Part shown: positions 9,937 to 20,268 of the stretch, piece after piece | How positions within the stretch are numbered: position 1 is the first letter of the stretch | How the letters are laid out: the number at the start of each line of letters is the position of its first letter | Origin: Rosa chinensis | Taxonomy: Eukaryota > Streptophyta > Magnoliopsida > Rosales > Rosaceae | Assembly: GCF_002994745.2 (NCBI RefSeq) | Contig: NC_037089.1 | Location: forward strand, 80,438,347 to 80,502,346 | DNA: 64,000 nt | Direction of reading: 5' to 3' | Notes under the pieces: generated by a model | What the model was told of the DNA's origin: nothing | What the model saw: the letters and a program-made list of their open reading frames with translations, nothing else | The model's database searches: none | Translations under genes and position numbers: made by a program

Positions 9937-10036
9937 ATTTAGAGAGCCAAGAATCATAAACACCTTTGTTCCTATTGTTGGATGTCTTGTTCGTACACAT
10001 ATATCTTCCCTTTCTTTAGATCGTAAAATTGGGAGT

Positions 10037-10604
10037 GTGGATTTCACCCTTATTATTTGATCGATGTGGATTGCAAGCCTTCGCTACTAAATTTTGACTT
10101 GTTAGCATTGGCTATCCAATTGTGACTTGCAAGTCTTCCAATCAACAAGTATGCAATAACGTGCCTGTAAACTGTTACCAACAAACCAACTATCACTCCC
10201 ACTCCTCTTTACCTTTCTTTCCTTCTTCATATTGTCACCCTACTCGTGTCCGGTGATTCGCGGCCTTCCTACCATTTATGTTTGATAATGACTCTGGTCG
10301 TTTTCTAAATGAAAGACTTTACAAGTCATCGGCTCCAGTATGTGTAGAGAATTTGCTCAATTTGCAGACCTCACACGAAAAACATCAATTTGCAGAGAAT
10401 AGTCTAGCAAGCTCGATCAACACGCATAAAGTAAGGGAGGACAGATTCGTCAACCCCATTGCTTTCATAGTCTAGCAAGTCTTTGATGATCATGCCCCAC
10501 TTTCGACTCAAGAATTACAATCAGTGGAATCAGAGAAACCCAACCATACACAGATTTTTAGCATGAAGAACCTAACCAACAAATACCTTTGTACAGTAAA
10601 TTCC
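10037..10604 (+). other. 5' flank and leader of the first receptor kinase gene
   Basis: The part from about 10330 matches 8450-8870 upstream of the relic, so it is a duplicated promoter/leader. In-frame codons run upstream of the chosen start, including an ATG at 10563. No clear TATA box could be assigned. Confidence 0.5.
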
Positions 10605-13139
10605 ATGAAACCAGTTCTTGGTCCTCTCTACCTTTCCTTGTTTCTGCACATCGTCGCCCAATTCGTGGCTGGTAATTCTCAACATATCTACACTCCGGTT
10701 GAAGATATCACCATTGCCTGTGGCAATTCCGGCACCCAAATCAATAAGTTTGATAACCGAACTTGGAGCGGAGATATCAACTCAGAATTTTGCCCCTTTG
10801 AACAAGACCAAGTTGGTAACAATACATCCCAAGTCAGAAAAGCACCATCATCGTCCTTCACAGGCAGAGTGCCGTACACCACCGCGAGGGTTTCTCACTC
10901 AACATTCACCTACAGATTTTCGTTAACTACGGGCCAGAAGTTCATACGCTTGTATTTCTACCATGCATCATATGCTGACTTTGACCGCTCCAAAGCCCTG
11001 TTTTCCGTTGAAGCAGGTGATTATACCCTTCTCCAAGATTTCAATGCTTCAGCCACTGTGGATGCTGCTGGGGTGGAGACGATATACAGAGAGTTCTGTT
11101 TGAACATTTATGATGGAGATCAGATTCTGAGCATTACATTCACTCCAAGCAAAGCCAAGCAGGCATATGCCTTTATCAATGGAATCGAAATTGTGTCCAT
11201 GCCGACCTATCTTTACTACACTGCAGCTCAGAGCAATGCGGCTCATTATATAGGCGGGGGAGACAGATTTCCTATTCAGGAGAACACTGCTATGGAGATG
11301 GTTTACCGAATCAACATCGGTGGCAGCTCAGTCTCATCCAGTCAAGACACTGGAATGTACCGCAATTGGAATGGTGATGATGTGACCTACTTGGATGAAT
11401 TAAGTAGAAGTCTAACCGTTTCACCGTCCAACCCAAGCATTCAACTCAAGTTTGCCAAAATACCTGAATACAGTGCGCCAAAAGAAGTTTATCAAACAGG
11501 CCGGTCAATTGACTCCAACAAGACAAACAACAAGAGCTACAATCTCACCTGGGAATTTCCTGTAGATTCTAACCGTCCCCACCTGGTTAGGCTACATTTC
11601 TGTGAGCTTGAGCCCGAAATTACCAAGATAGGAGAGCGGACTTTTCTAATTTACATAGGGAATCAAGCCGCGGATACAGCAGACATAGTCGAATGGAGTG
11701 GTGGAAATGGGATACCAGTATACAGAGACTACGTGGTGGTCTTGTCTAACCCAGTAAGGCAGAAGAATGTAAGTCTTTCTATCACACTGCAAGCATTCCA
11801 AATGGATTGGATGATTAAATACAAGAATGCAATGTTGAATGGGCTCGAAATCCTGAAATTGATCGACTCAAAAGGCCCTCAAGCCGGAAGCAGCACCAAC
11901 CCGAAGCTGACACCGCTAAGCCCAAGAACTTCAAAGAGTTCAAGTTCTGCGCTTGCCATCGTTGCTGGTGTAGTTTCTAGCACAGTAGTATTTTCTGCCC
12001 TTGGATTCTTGATTTTCAGGCAAAGATGGAAAGTCAAGGACTCCGGCTCCAGCCACAGGACAATGAAGTTAACAATGACCCCCAGCTCATCTTCACCGTC
12101 ATATTTGTGTCGCTACTTTTCACTGGCAGAGATCAAAGCCGCCACCAAGAACTTCAACCATACTTTCATTATTGGTGTTGGAGGATTCGGCAATGTGTAC
12201 AAAGGATGCATCGATAGTGGAGCCACTCTCGTTGCAATTAAACGACTGAAACCTGAGTCATCCCAGGGTGCCCATGAGTTCAAGACAGAAATTGAGTTGC
12301 TCTCCCAACTTCGTCATCGCCATTTGGTTTCACTTATTGGATACTGTACTGATAAAGGTGAGATGATCTTGGTATATGATTACATGGCCCGTGGATCCCT
12401 CCGTGATCATCTCTACCACACCAATAACTCCACTCTTTCTTGGGAACAACGGCTTCAGATTTGTATTGGCACGGCTCAAGGGCTGCAGTACCTTCATGGA
12501 GGTGCCAAGGGAACCATCATTCACCGTGACGTGAAGAGCACAAACATCTTATTGGATGAGAAATGGGTGGCCAAGGTTTCAGATTTTGGGTTGTCAAAAA
12601 TGGGGAACCCCAACATGTCCAAGACCCACATAAGCACGGTAGTGAAGGGCAGTTTCGGATATCTAGACCCAGAATACTACCGACGACAAAGATTAACTGA
12701 GAAGTCCGATGTGTACTCATTTGGTGTGGTTTTGTTTGAGGTACTATGTGCAAAGCCAGCTGTGATAAATACAGAGGAGATGAGGCAAATGAACTTATCT
12801 GAGTGGGCCAAAAGCTGTCATCACAAGGGGGAACTTGATCGAATCATCGACCCAAGCTTAACGGGTAACATTGCAACCGAGAGCTTGAATAAATTTGTTG
12901 ATATTGCAATGAGCTGTGTGCATGAAAATGGTGTTGAGAGGCCGTCAATGGATGATGTTCTTAGGGGGCTTGAGCTTGCGTTGCAGATTCATCATAGCCA
13001 AGAGAGTGATATCAACTCCATTGAAAGGAAGGTAGAAACTGAAACAAGTAGTGGAGAACCAAGTTGTGCGACCAAAGATTCCATTACATGTATATCTGGG
13101 ACAATCTTCTCTGAGATCAACCATCCAAGTGGGAGATGA
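10605..13139 (+). CDS. Malectin-like receptor kinase, FERONIA/CrRLK1L type (copy 1)
   Basis: 844 residues in one exon, as usual for this family. A hydrophobic signal peptide (about 1-24) leads into a tandem malectin-like ectodomain (about 28-400, with FINGIEIVSMP and LVRLHFCELEP blocks), a transmembrane helix (about 447-471) and a Ser/Thr kinase. The kinase has an intact P-loop IGVGGFGNVYKG (about 523), VAIKRL lysine, HRDVKSTN (about 639) and DFGLS (about 660). The C-terminal tail FSEINHPSGR is the FERONIA-type ending. Family members sense cell-wall state and RALF peptides at the plasma membrane. I chose ATG 10605 because it aligns with the starts of copies 2 and 3; ATG 10563 is in frame and would add 14 residues before the signal peptide. 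The catalytic motifs look functional. Confidence 0.93.
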   Translation: MKPVLGPLYLSLFLHIVAQFVAGNSQHIYTPVEDITIACGNSGTQINKFDNRTWSGDINSEFCPFEQDQVGNNTSQVRKAPSSSFTGRVPYTTARVSHSTFTYRFSLTTGQKFIRLYFYHASYADFDRSKALFSVEAGDYTLLQDFNASATVDAAGVETIYREFCLNIYDGDQILSITFTPSKAKQAYAFINGIEIVSMPTYLYYTAAQSNAAHYIGGGDRFPIQENTAMEMVYRINIGGSSVSSSQDTGMYRNWNGDDVTYLDELSRSLTVSPSNPSIQLKFAKIPEYSAPKEVYQTGRSIDSNKTNNKSYNLTWEFPVDSNRPHLVRLHFCELEPEITKIGERTFLIYIGNQAADTADIVEWSGGNGIPVYRDYVVVLSNPVRQKNVSLSITLQAFQMDWMIKYKNAMLNGLEILKLIDSKGPQAGSSTNPKLTPLSPRTSKSSSSALAIVAGVVSSTVVFSALGFLIFRQRWKVKDSGSSHRTMKLTMTPSSSSPSYLCRYFSLAEIKAATKNFNHTFIIGVGGFGNVYKGCIDSGATLVAIKRLKPESSQGAHEFKTEIELLSQLRHRHLVSLIGYCTDKGEMILVYDYMARGSLRDHLYHTNNSTLSWEQRLQICIGTAQGLQYLHGGAKGTIIHRDVKSTNILLDEKWVAKVSDFGLSKMGNPNMSKTHISTVVKGSFGYLDPEYYRRQRLTEKSDVYSFGVVLFEVLCAKPAVINTEEMRQMNLSEWAKSCHHKGELDRIIDPSLTGNIATESLNKFVDIAMSCVHENGVERPSMDDVLRGLELALQIHHSQESDINSIERKVETETSSGEPSCATKDSITCISGTIFSEINHPSGR

Positions 13140-13942
13140 TGAGCATCTTTTTGAACAATGAGATGAATCTGAATAGAATTATGATATCAGTGTTGGGAAA
13201 ATATGTTGCATCTTCAACTCAATCTGTAGTAAAACCCAATTGAATGTAAACTTGATTGCAATGACTTTCAAATCATATTAGAGATATCTTAATCCTTGTA
13301 GTACCCGGACCATTTACTTATCACCAATGTAGTAGAACTTTCAGGTGGATTTTTTTACTGCGATACAGCACAAGAATTTCTGAAATACAAGGCATTCATC
13401 ATTTGAAGAGCCAAGAATCACAAACATCTTTGTTCCTATTGCTGGATGTCTTGTTCGTACACATATTCCGTTTGTTTGTTGATGCTATAGTGAGGTAGAG
13501 ACAGAGGTGATTCAAATTCGAAATAATGGCGAAAAATGCTTGAACAACCACCCATCAGCAATTTAAATTAAGATAAAGACTTAAAAGTGTGGTCCAAGCT
13601 ACATACCAGTGCAAAGGAAAATGGGAACTTCCTAACGAGGTTCCCTTACCCCGTCTTCGAGCCATGTTTCGATCAACGGTCAGAGGCGGAGAGACTTTTC
13701 TAATTGGCTGTTACCCATTAATCAATTTGTCAATCCCATCCCCTACTCCAAAAGAAAATAAGCACTACAGGTCGAAGTCATTTTGTTGACGGATGGGTGC
13801 ATCTTTAATTTAGAGGACTTGAGGCCTTGAGCTGCTGAGCAAACTTTGGCCTGCAATTATTTGTTCAACATGCCATACATATCCAGAAGTACCTTTCCTC
13901 CGAAATCCTAAACCCTAACCCTCTTTTTTCTTGGTATTTACG
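13140..13942 (+). other. Spacer between kinase copies 1 and 2
   Basis: The first roughly 330 bp is the 3' UTR/flank of copy 1 and matches the relic 3' UTR at 8945-9123 and 9937-10020. The rest is the 5' flank of copy 2. No further gene was seen. Confidence 0.5.
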
Positions 13943-16480
13943 ATGAAACCAATTCTCACTCTGCTTTACCTTTTCCTGTTTGTGTATGTTGTCACCCTGT
14001 TGGTGGCCGGAGATTTGGCATCTACGTACACTCCGGTGGAAAATATCACCATTGCTTGTGGCACTAATGGGACTTTTGACCCTTATAGAGATTGGAGTGG
14101 AGATATCAATTCGAAATTCTCGCCCATTGGCAGCACCACCCAAGTCAATACTTCGACCTCCGATTACTCCTATTACTATAGTGATGACGTGCCATACTAC
14201 ACAGCGCGGCTTTCTCACTCGGAGTTTACTTACAGTTTCAATCTCACGGCCGGCCAAAAGTTCATACGGTTGTACTTCTACCCAGCATCCTACACCAACT
14301 TCAGCCGCTCCAAAGCTCTCTTCTCCGTCAAAGCCGGTGACTTTACCCTTCTTGACAATTTCAATGCTTCTGCCACTGCTGATGCTTCTGGGGAGAGTAG
14401 GTTATACAGAGAATTCTGTTTGAACGTTGACGAAGAACAGAGTCTAAAGACTTTCAACATCACATTCAGTCCAAGCAAAGATGCCTACGCATTTATCAAC
14501 GGTATTGAAATCGTGTCGATGCCAACCAGTCTTTACTACTCTGCAGCCAAAAGCGAGGGGTTTCGGTACGTCGGAGACAGCCAACTTCATCGCATCGAAA
14601 ACAGCACTGCTCTGCAGACGCTCTACCGACTAGACATCGCTGGTGGAGGCCCAACCTTATCCTTTCAATACCCCTCATCCTATGAATACATGTACCGTTC
14701 CGATGACGTGTACCGCTGGTGGAATATTTCCGATGACGTGTACTTGGATAGTTTAAGCAAAACAATCAGCGAGCTACCATACAACGATACAATCCAGCTC
14801 AAATTTGTTAAAATTCCTGAGTACTCGGCACCAGAATATGTTTACCTTACAGGCCGGTCCCTAGGGATGGAGAAATACATCAACAAGAGCTACAATCTCA
14901 CCTGGAGATTTCCCGTAGATTCTTCATTCCATTACCTTGTGAGGCTGCATTTCTGTGAGCTTGAACCAAGTTTTACCCAGTCCGGGGACAGAAAGTTTCA
15001 AATCAATATAAACAGCCAGACAGTTGAAGAAGGAGCAGACATAATCCAATGGAGTGGTGGAAATGGGATTCCAGTTTACAGAGACTACGTAGTGTACATG
15101 TCTGGCCCTGAAAATGAAAAGAACGTAGATCTCTCTCTCACTCTTGCAGCAGATGAGAAGAGCTCATATAATGAGGCAATCCTGAATGGGCTTGAAATCT
15201 TTAAACTACTTGACTCAAATGTCTCATATGACGCCCGACGCAATCCTGATTCACTGCAATTGAAAAGACCAAAAAAGTCGAGTGAGTCAACTCCTACGGT
15301 TGCCATTGTTGCTGGTGTCATTTCCAGCATAATTGTGTTCTCGGTGATCGGATTCTTGGTCTTCAGGCGAGGATGGAAAGCTAAGGACTCAAGATCCAGC
15401 CACAGGACGAAGAAGTCAATGAAGGTCTATAAGTCATCTTTACCGACTAATTGTCGTCATTTTTCACTGCCAGAGATCAAAGTCGCCACTGAAAACTTCA
15501 ATGCTACTTCTATTATTGGAGTTGGAGGATTTGGCAATGTCTACAAAGGACGGATTGATGGCCAGGCAACCCTTGTTGCAATCAAGAGGCTAAAACCGGA
15601 TTCATCACAGGGTGCCCATGAGTTTAAAACAGAAATTGAATTGCTCACCCAAATCTGTCATCGCCATTTGGTGTCTTTGATTGGATATCGTAATGGTAAA
15701 GGTGAGATGATCTTAGTGTATGATTACATGGCACGTGGGACACTCAGGGACCATCTCTACAACACTGAGAACCCACCTCTTCCTTGGAAAGAACGGCTAC
15801 AGATTTGTATTGGCGCAGCACAAGGGTTGCAGTACCTTCATAGTGGTGCCATGGGCACCATCATCCACCGTGACGTGAAGAGCACTAACATCTTATTGGA
15901 TGAAAACTGGGTGGCCAAGGTTTCAGATTTTGGGCTGTCGAAAGGCACGAATCACATGTCCAAAACCCACATCAGCACTCTGGTGAAAGGCAGTTTCGGG
16001 TATCTGGACCCAGAATATTTCCGAACACAACATCTGACTCCTCAATCAGACGTCTACTCATTCGGTGTAGTGTTGTGTGAAGTATTGTGTGCGAGGCCTG
16101 CTGTGATACATACGGAGGAAATTAGGCAAGCAAACCTGGCTGAGTGGGCCAAGAGCTGTCATCAGAATGGGGAACTTGATCAAATCATCGATCCAATTTT
16201 GAGAGGTAACATCACAGCCGAGTGCCTGAATAAGTTTACTGAGGTAGCTATCAGTTGTATGCATGATAATGGAACAGAACGGCCGTCCATGACTGATGTT
16301 GTTAGGGGGCTTGAGCTTGCCTTGCAGCTTCAGCAGAGTGCAGAAGGGAATATCAACTGCATTGAAAGAAATGTCGAAACTGAAACAAGCAGCAGTGAGA
16401 AAAGTTGTGCCACCAACGATTCCATTAAATGCATATCTGCGACAATCTTCTCTGAGATTAACAACCCAATTGGGAGATGA
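13943..16480 (+). CDS. Malectin-like receptor kinase, FERONIA/CrRLK1L type (copy 2)
   Basis: 845 residues, intronless. The frame is open a few codons upstream, but the first ATG is at 13943 and gives MKPILTLLYLFLFVYVV, a good signal peptide. Two malectin-like repeats follow (about 28-400), then a transmembrane helix (about 451-475) and a kinase with IGVGGFGNVYKG (about 523), VAIKRL, HRDVKSTN and DFGLS all present. The tail ends FSEINNPIGR. It is closer to copies 1 and 3 than to any other family member I know, so it arose by local duplication. A Tyr-rich, acidic stretch near residues 73-80 (YSYYYSDDV) differs from the other copies. It is expected to be a plasma-membrane receptor for wall or peptide signals; the ligand cannot be deduced. 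Confidence 0.93.
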   Translation: MKPILTLLYLFLFVYVVTLLVAGDLASTYTPVENITIACGTNGTFDPYRDWSGDINSKFSPIGSTTQVNTSTSDYSYYYSDDVPYYTARLSHSEFTYSFNLTAGQKFIRLYFYPASYTNFSRSKALFSVKAGDFTLLDNFNASATADASGESRLYREFCLNVDEEQSLKTFNITFSPSKDAYAFINGIEIVSMPTSLYYSAAKSEGFRYVGDSQLHRIENSTALQTLYRLDIAGGGPTLSFQYPSSYEYMYRSDDVYRWWNISDDVYLDSLSKTISELPYNDTIQLKFVKIPEYSAPEYVYLTGRSLGMEKYINKSYNLTWRFPVDSSFHYLVRLHFCELEPSFTQSGDRKFQININSQTVEEGADIIQWSGGNGIPVYRDYVVYMSGPENEKNVDLSLTLAADEKSSYNEAILNGLEIFKLLDSNVSYDARRNPDSLQLKRPKKSSESTPTVAIVAGVISSIIVFSVIGFLVFRRGWKAKDSRSSHRTKKSMKVYKSSLPTNCRHFSLPEIKVATENFNATSIIGVGGFGNVYKGRIDGQATLVAIKRLKPDSSQGAHEFKTEIELLTQICHRHLVSLIGYRNGKGEMILVYDYMARGTLRDHLYNTENPPLPWKERLQICIGAAQGLQYLHSGAMGTIIHRDVKSTNILLDENWVAKVSDFGLSKGTNHMSKTHISTLVKGSFGYLDPEYFRTQHLTPQSDVYSFGVVLCEVLCARPAVIHTEEIRQANLAEWAKSCHQNGELDQIIDPILRGNITAECLNKFTEVAISCMHDNGTERPSMTDVVRGLELALQLQQSAEGNINCIERNVETETSSSEKSCATNDSIKCISATIFSEINNPIGR

Positions 16481-17427
16481 TGAGCATCAATTCAAAGCAA
16501 TGAGAGCAATCTGGACAGAATCATACCGGGTAAGTATTATCACATTAAGTATTTCAACTGGATTTGCTAGGAAAAACAATAGAATGCAAAATTACTTGCA
16601 GTCCCAGCACATTACACTTCATTCTATATCCCTATGGTAGTCCTAGCATTACTTTTCATCAATGTACTATATAGTTTACGAAGCTTATTACTGCTGAATG
16701 CAACAGAAGAGTTGCTCATGATAAAAGAAAGTCATCATTTGGAAAGCAAAGAATGATAATACATTTGTAATGACAAAGACTCTTTTCATGTCAAAAATTT
16801 CCTACAAATTTCATTCAAAAGTCCAAATGGGAAATAATGAGTCATTATTACTGGTACAACCTCCCATCTATAATTCATAATAAAGAGAGTGGTCTAAACT
16901 AACACACCTGTGATCGCCGAAAATCGGAAGTTCCCAACCAACGACCAAATCTTCCCAATTCCAATTCCAATTCAAATTATAACAAAAGCAAAGAGGAATA
17001 ATTTTCTGCTTTTCCAAAATTTGAATTCAAATCGAAATTACATGGATTGACCTGCATATCCCAGAAGTGATGATACCCAGAAAAGCTACAAACTTTGAGT
17101 TCCTGAGAGCACAAAAGTACTCCTCCCAGATTACCCATTTGCCAATTTCTGTTAACTCTCGTCTCGGCGAGCAAACGTCGGAGTGGGAAACGGTGCCGTT
17201 TCGATGTGATGCTGTGAATTGGGGGTTTTGATTTGGCCAAGGATGAGCATCTTAGGGAGGGTTATTTTGGTAATGTGGCTCTGCGAATACGAGAGAACGA
17301 CATTTTTACTCTATTTCAATTTTCGCGCCTAACCAGCGAGGAAACAACACCATTAACGCTACTATTTTCGCGCTGGATTTGGGTGCCAAGTAAACCAACC
17401 TGAATTTTTGCCCGGATATTCAAAATC
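16481..17427. other. 3' flank of kinase copy 2, duplicated near 26.5 kb
   Basis: Stretches around 16985-17140 match 26560-26700 downstream of copy 3 (shared phrases around CTGCATATC/CTGCACATC and CTACAAACTTTGAGTTCCT-like sequence). This shows that the duplicated unit included 3' flanking DNA. A minus-strand open frame at 16977-17240 has no recognisable product. Confidence 0.5.
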
Positions 17428-17552
17428 AACGATTTTATTCTATTTTGATCCAAATAATCGACCGTGTTTATATAATTTACATTATCATTTATCAAGACTT
17501 CATTTTACCAATTAAAATAAAACAATTAAATATTTTAAATTAAGGATCCTTG
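17428..17552. repeat. Dispersed copy of the 243-bp tandem repeat unit
   Basis: This segment matches 23003-23125 and 23246-23368 almost base for base, including AACGATTTTATTCTATTTT and a TTTATATAATTTACATTAT stretch. It lies about 5.4 kb from the array, on the other side of the two LTR insertions. Confidence 0.8.
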
Positions 17553-17692
17553 ACCCAAAGTACTAAAATTGACCAAACTTAACACATTTAGCCTAACAAC
17601 AAATTTTTATTTCCAGTTACCCCCATTTTAAGCAAAATAACAATTTTTCCCTTAATATAATTAATAAACTACATTTTATGCCACTCTTCTAA

Positions 17693-18300
17693 TGTAGGAC
17701 AAGAATGGACCCAGTTTAGCCGAAAAACTATAAAAGTAAAGAAGCGGTGTAGAATCAAGAAGAGTGATTGGAAAATAGGTAACTCACGCGTAATCAGGTT
17801 ACTAGCCGCTGGAATATTCAAGAAGATTTGGTTTTGGACTTTTCAGGTTTCTCGTGCGAAAAGTTAGGTTTTGATTTTGAATCAGATTTGACTAACTTTT
17901 GGCCAGAATGTCCGTTTGAAACGCATGATACCTTTCCAGAATGGGAACGACGAGATCTTCAAGACTCAATTTAGTGAGCCCTATCAGATTTAAGCCAAAA
18001 TGTATCGTCTTAATTATCCGATTCGTTATTTAATATTTTTATGTTAGTTTTACATTCTTTTTATTTTAGGTTTTCTAGTTTATTTTGGATTTGTTTTGTT
18101 TTAATCCGTGGGCTTTGAAACATTCTTAGTCGCCCTAGGGTTTCTTTTCCCATATATAAGCAACCTTAAACGGCTGCAGAACTATCTTTTATCATATTAT
18201 CAATCAAAATTGAGAGTTTTCTCTTTTATCTCTGGTGGACTCCATAATCTTTGTTTTAGGTTTATTGCTTGTAAACCTAGGGTTACTTCCGCCTGCATCA
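17693..18300 (+). repeat. 5' LTR
   Basis: 608 bp, TG...CA. It contains a TATA-like CATATATAAG at 18151-18160, suitable for an LTR promoter. It differs from the 3' LTR by scattered substitutions and a small rearrangement near 18113-18127. Confidence 0.85.
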
Positions 18301-18302
18301 TT

Positions 18303-18314
18303 TGGTATCAAAGC
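18303..18314 (+). other. Primer-binding site of the LTR element
   Basis: TGGTATCAAAGC, two bases after the left LTR, is one mismatch from the tRNA-Met complement TGGTATCAGAGC. Confidence 0.75.
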
Positions 18315-18488
18315 GGGTATCGCCCGCTCCTTAGCAGACGACGATTCAAGGGAGAAGTTCACTACCACCAACCTCAACGACGCTGGTCGTAGAGTATCTA
18401 TCAAAAAAAGTTTCGTTCAAGAGGAATATGCCATGGGATTAGCCCTAGGACAACCTCATCAATCCAAAAAAAAAAAAAAAGAAGAAAC

Positions 18489-19360
18489 ATGGAACATTGG
18501 ATATTCACAACGCCGGATTACGACGACTTCCGAACTACATGTGTCATCAAAGACAAGGTATACTCTGTAATAATTGACAGTGGTCTACGAGAGAACTTTG
18601 TAGCAAACAAAGTTGTGGATTATTTTCAATTACCGACAGTGAAGCTGAGTGATCCATACTAGATTCCATTTGGAGAGGATGAATATGCAGAAGTAACAGA
18701 GGTTTGTAAAGTTCCTGTCTCTATGGGAAAATTTTATAAAGAAGAGATTACTTGTCATCTGATTGACATGGACGACACTAATGTGCTTTTTGGAAGACCA
18801 TGGCATGAAAGCGTCAAAGGTGGTTATTGTAAAGACAACACATATTTATTTAGGTGGGAGTCATACAAAATTAAAATCAAGCCTGGAATGAAGAACATCA
18901 AGAATTATCCTTCTAAGGTTTTCTAGAAGAAGTTAGAGTCCAAGTTTTCTTTGCCGGTTGAGATTAATAGTTTAATTGAAGAAAAGCCAGAAGAATTTCT
19001 AATGGAAGAACCTCCACAAGAATTCATGGATGAAGACCAAGAAGAGGTTAAAGATGAAATTGCTCATGAAGACATGGTTATTTGTACTGATGAAGTCTTG
19101 AAGCCTAAAATAAATCATTCAGAGCCAGATGTTATGCAAGAGTACAACCTTGAGAGCTGTGAAGAATCTACTAAGGTTGCCTATAACAGACTCATCTATG
19201 GTGTTGGGTTCATGATTGTGTCATCAGAATATACAGAAGATCCAGCCAATAATCCACATGTCCAATTGTCTAATTTTTTCTCAGGTCTTTTGTCTACCTA
19301 TTCTTGTCCTTTATTCAAGAGGAACTCAAGGGCGAGTTCTTTCATAGTGGAGGAGAATGA
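18489..19360 (+). pseudogene. Decayed retropepsin-like (aspartic protease) gag-pol fragment
   Basis: One frame runs from ATG 18489 to the right LTR with in-frame stops at 18660-18662 and 18924-18926. It contains YSVIIDSGLRENFV, a DSG active-site motif, and later VLFGRPWHE. Both fit the aspartic protease domain found between gag and RT in Ty3/gypsy elements. The downstream part is acidic (many Glu/Asp). No RT motif follows. Confidence 0.7.
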
Positions 19361-19972
19361 TGTAGGACAAGAATGGACCCAGTTTAGCCGAAAAAACCAT
19401 AAAAGTAAAGAAGCGGTGTAGAATCAAGAAGAATGATTGGAAAATAGGTAACTCACGCGTAATCAGGTTACTAGCCGCTGGAATATTCAAGAAGATTTGG
19501 TTTTGGACTTTTCGGGTTTCTCGTGCGAAAAGTCAGGTTTTGATTTTGAATCAGATTTGACTAACTTTTGGCCAGAATGTCCGTTTGAAAAGCATGATAC
19601 CTTTCCAGAATGGGAACGACGAGATCTTCAAGACTCACTTTAGTGAGCCCTATCAGATTTAAGCCAAAATGTATCGTCTTAATTATCCGATTCGTGATTT
19701 AATATTTTTATGTTAGTTTTACATTCTTTTTATTTTAGGTTTTCTAGTTTATTTTGGATTTGTTTTGTTTTAATCCGTGGGCTTTAGGGTTTCATTGTTA
19801 GTCGCCCTAGGGTTTCTTTTCCCATATATAAGCAACCTTAAACGGTTGCAGAACTATCTTTTATCATATTATCAATCAAAATTGAGAGTTTTCTCTTTTA
19901 TCTTTGGTGGACTCCAGAATCTTTGTTTTAGGTTTATTGCTTGTAAACCTAGGGTTACTTCCGCCCGCGTCA
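19361..19972 (+). repeat. 3' LTR
   Basis: 612 bp, same ends as the 5' LTR. The matching TATA-like run lies near 19824-19832. Confidence 0.85.
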
Positions 19973-20268
19973 TCTTTTCTCTCCCCCAGCATGTCACACA
20001 CACACACACTCTCTCTCTCTCTCCTCGTCGGAGTTGATGTCAACCGGCCAGCTTCCTCCCGTCATTCGTTCCCCGCACCAACAAGCCAGACCTCTTGAAT
20101 CTCCGGCTTATCACCACGATGATCTCATGCTGCTCTTAATCTAATTCCAGCAAGCTCCATTCGTTTCAGCAGGTGAAAGAATTGTAGCCAGATCCGAAGA
20201 CGTGCTTTATAGAATCAACACTGAAGATTCCAGTGCGACTCAAAGTCCGACTTATTCTCTACCACCGG
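19973..20268. other. Sequence left of the solo LTR
   Basis: CT-rich and CA microsatellite sequence followed by more GC-balanced DNA. Before the solo LTR insertion it was continuous with 22153 onward. No coding frame is recognised. Confidence 0.5.

Larger units (their letters stand above)
8450..10036 (+). pseudogene. FERONIA-like receptor kinase relic: 5' end fused to 3' UTR, body deleted
   Basis: From about 8450 the sequence matches the 5' flank of the kinase gene at 10605, including its leader and the codons for MKNL and KYLCTVN (ATG at 8834). It continues into the signal-peptide region with a small deletion and a changed Met, then jumps near 8935-8945 straight into sequence matching the 3' UTR of that gene (13238 onward). 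All ectodomain and kinase sequence, about 2.5 kb, is missing. The 3' UTR match is interrupted at 9124-9936 by a hAT-type element and resumes to about 10036. It cannot encode a receptor. Confidence 0.8.
17693..19972 (+). mobile_element. Short non-autonomous LTR retrotransposon
   Basis: Two direct LTRs (17693-18300 and 19361-19972, about 97% alike by eye) begin TGTAGGAC and end CA. They flank only about 1.06 kb of interior. A primer site follows the left LTR, and a purine-rich tract (GTGGAGGAGAA) precedes the right LTR. The interior has one decayed protease-type frame and no reverse transcriptase, integrase or RNase H. The 5-bp flanks TCTAA and TCTTT are not identical, so I see no clean target duplication. 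Confidence 0.85.

Noticed and set aside
16977..17240. Minus-strand frame downstream of kinase copy 2
   Set aside because: The related sequence at 26.5-26.7 kb does not keep the same frame, so conservation is of DNA, not protein.
18108..18570. Frames in the left LTR of the short retrotransposon
   Set aside because: Near-copies occur in the right LTR; they are LTR sequence without coding motifs.
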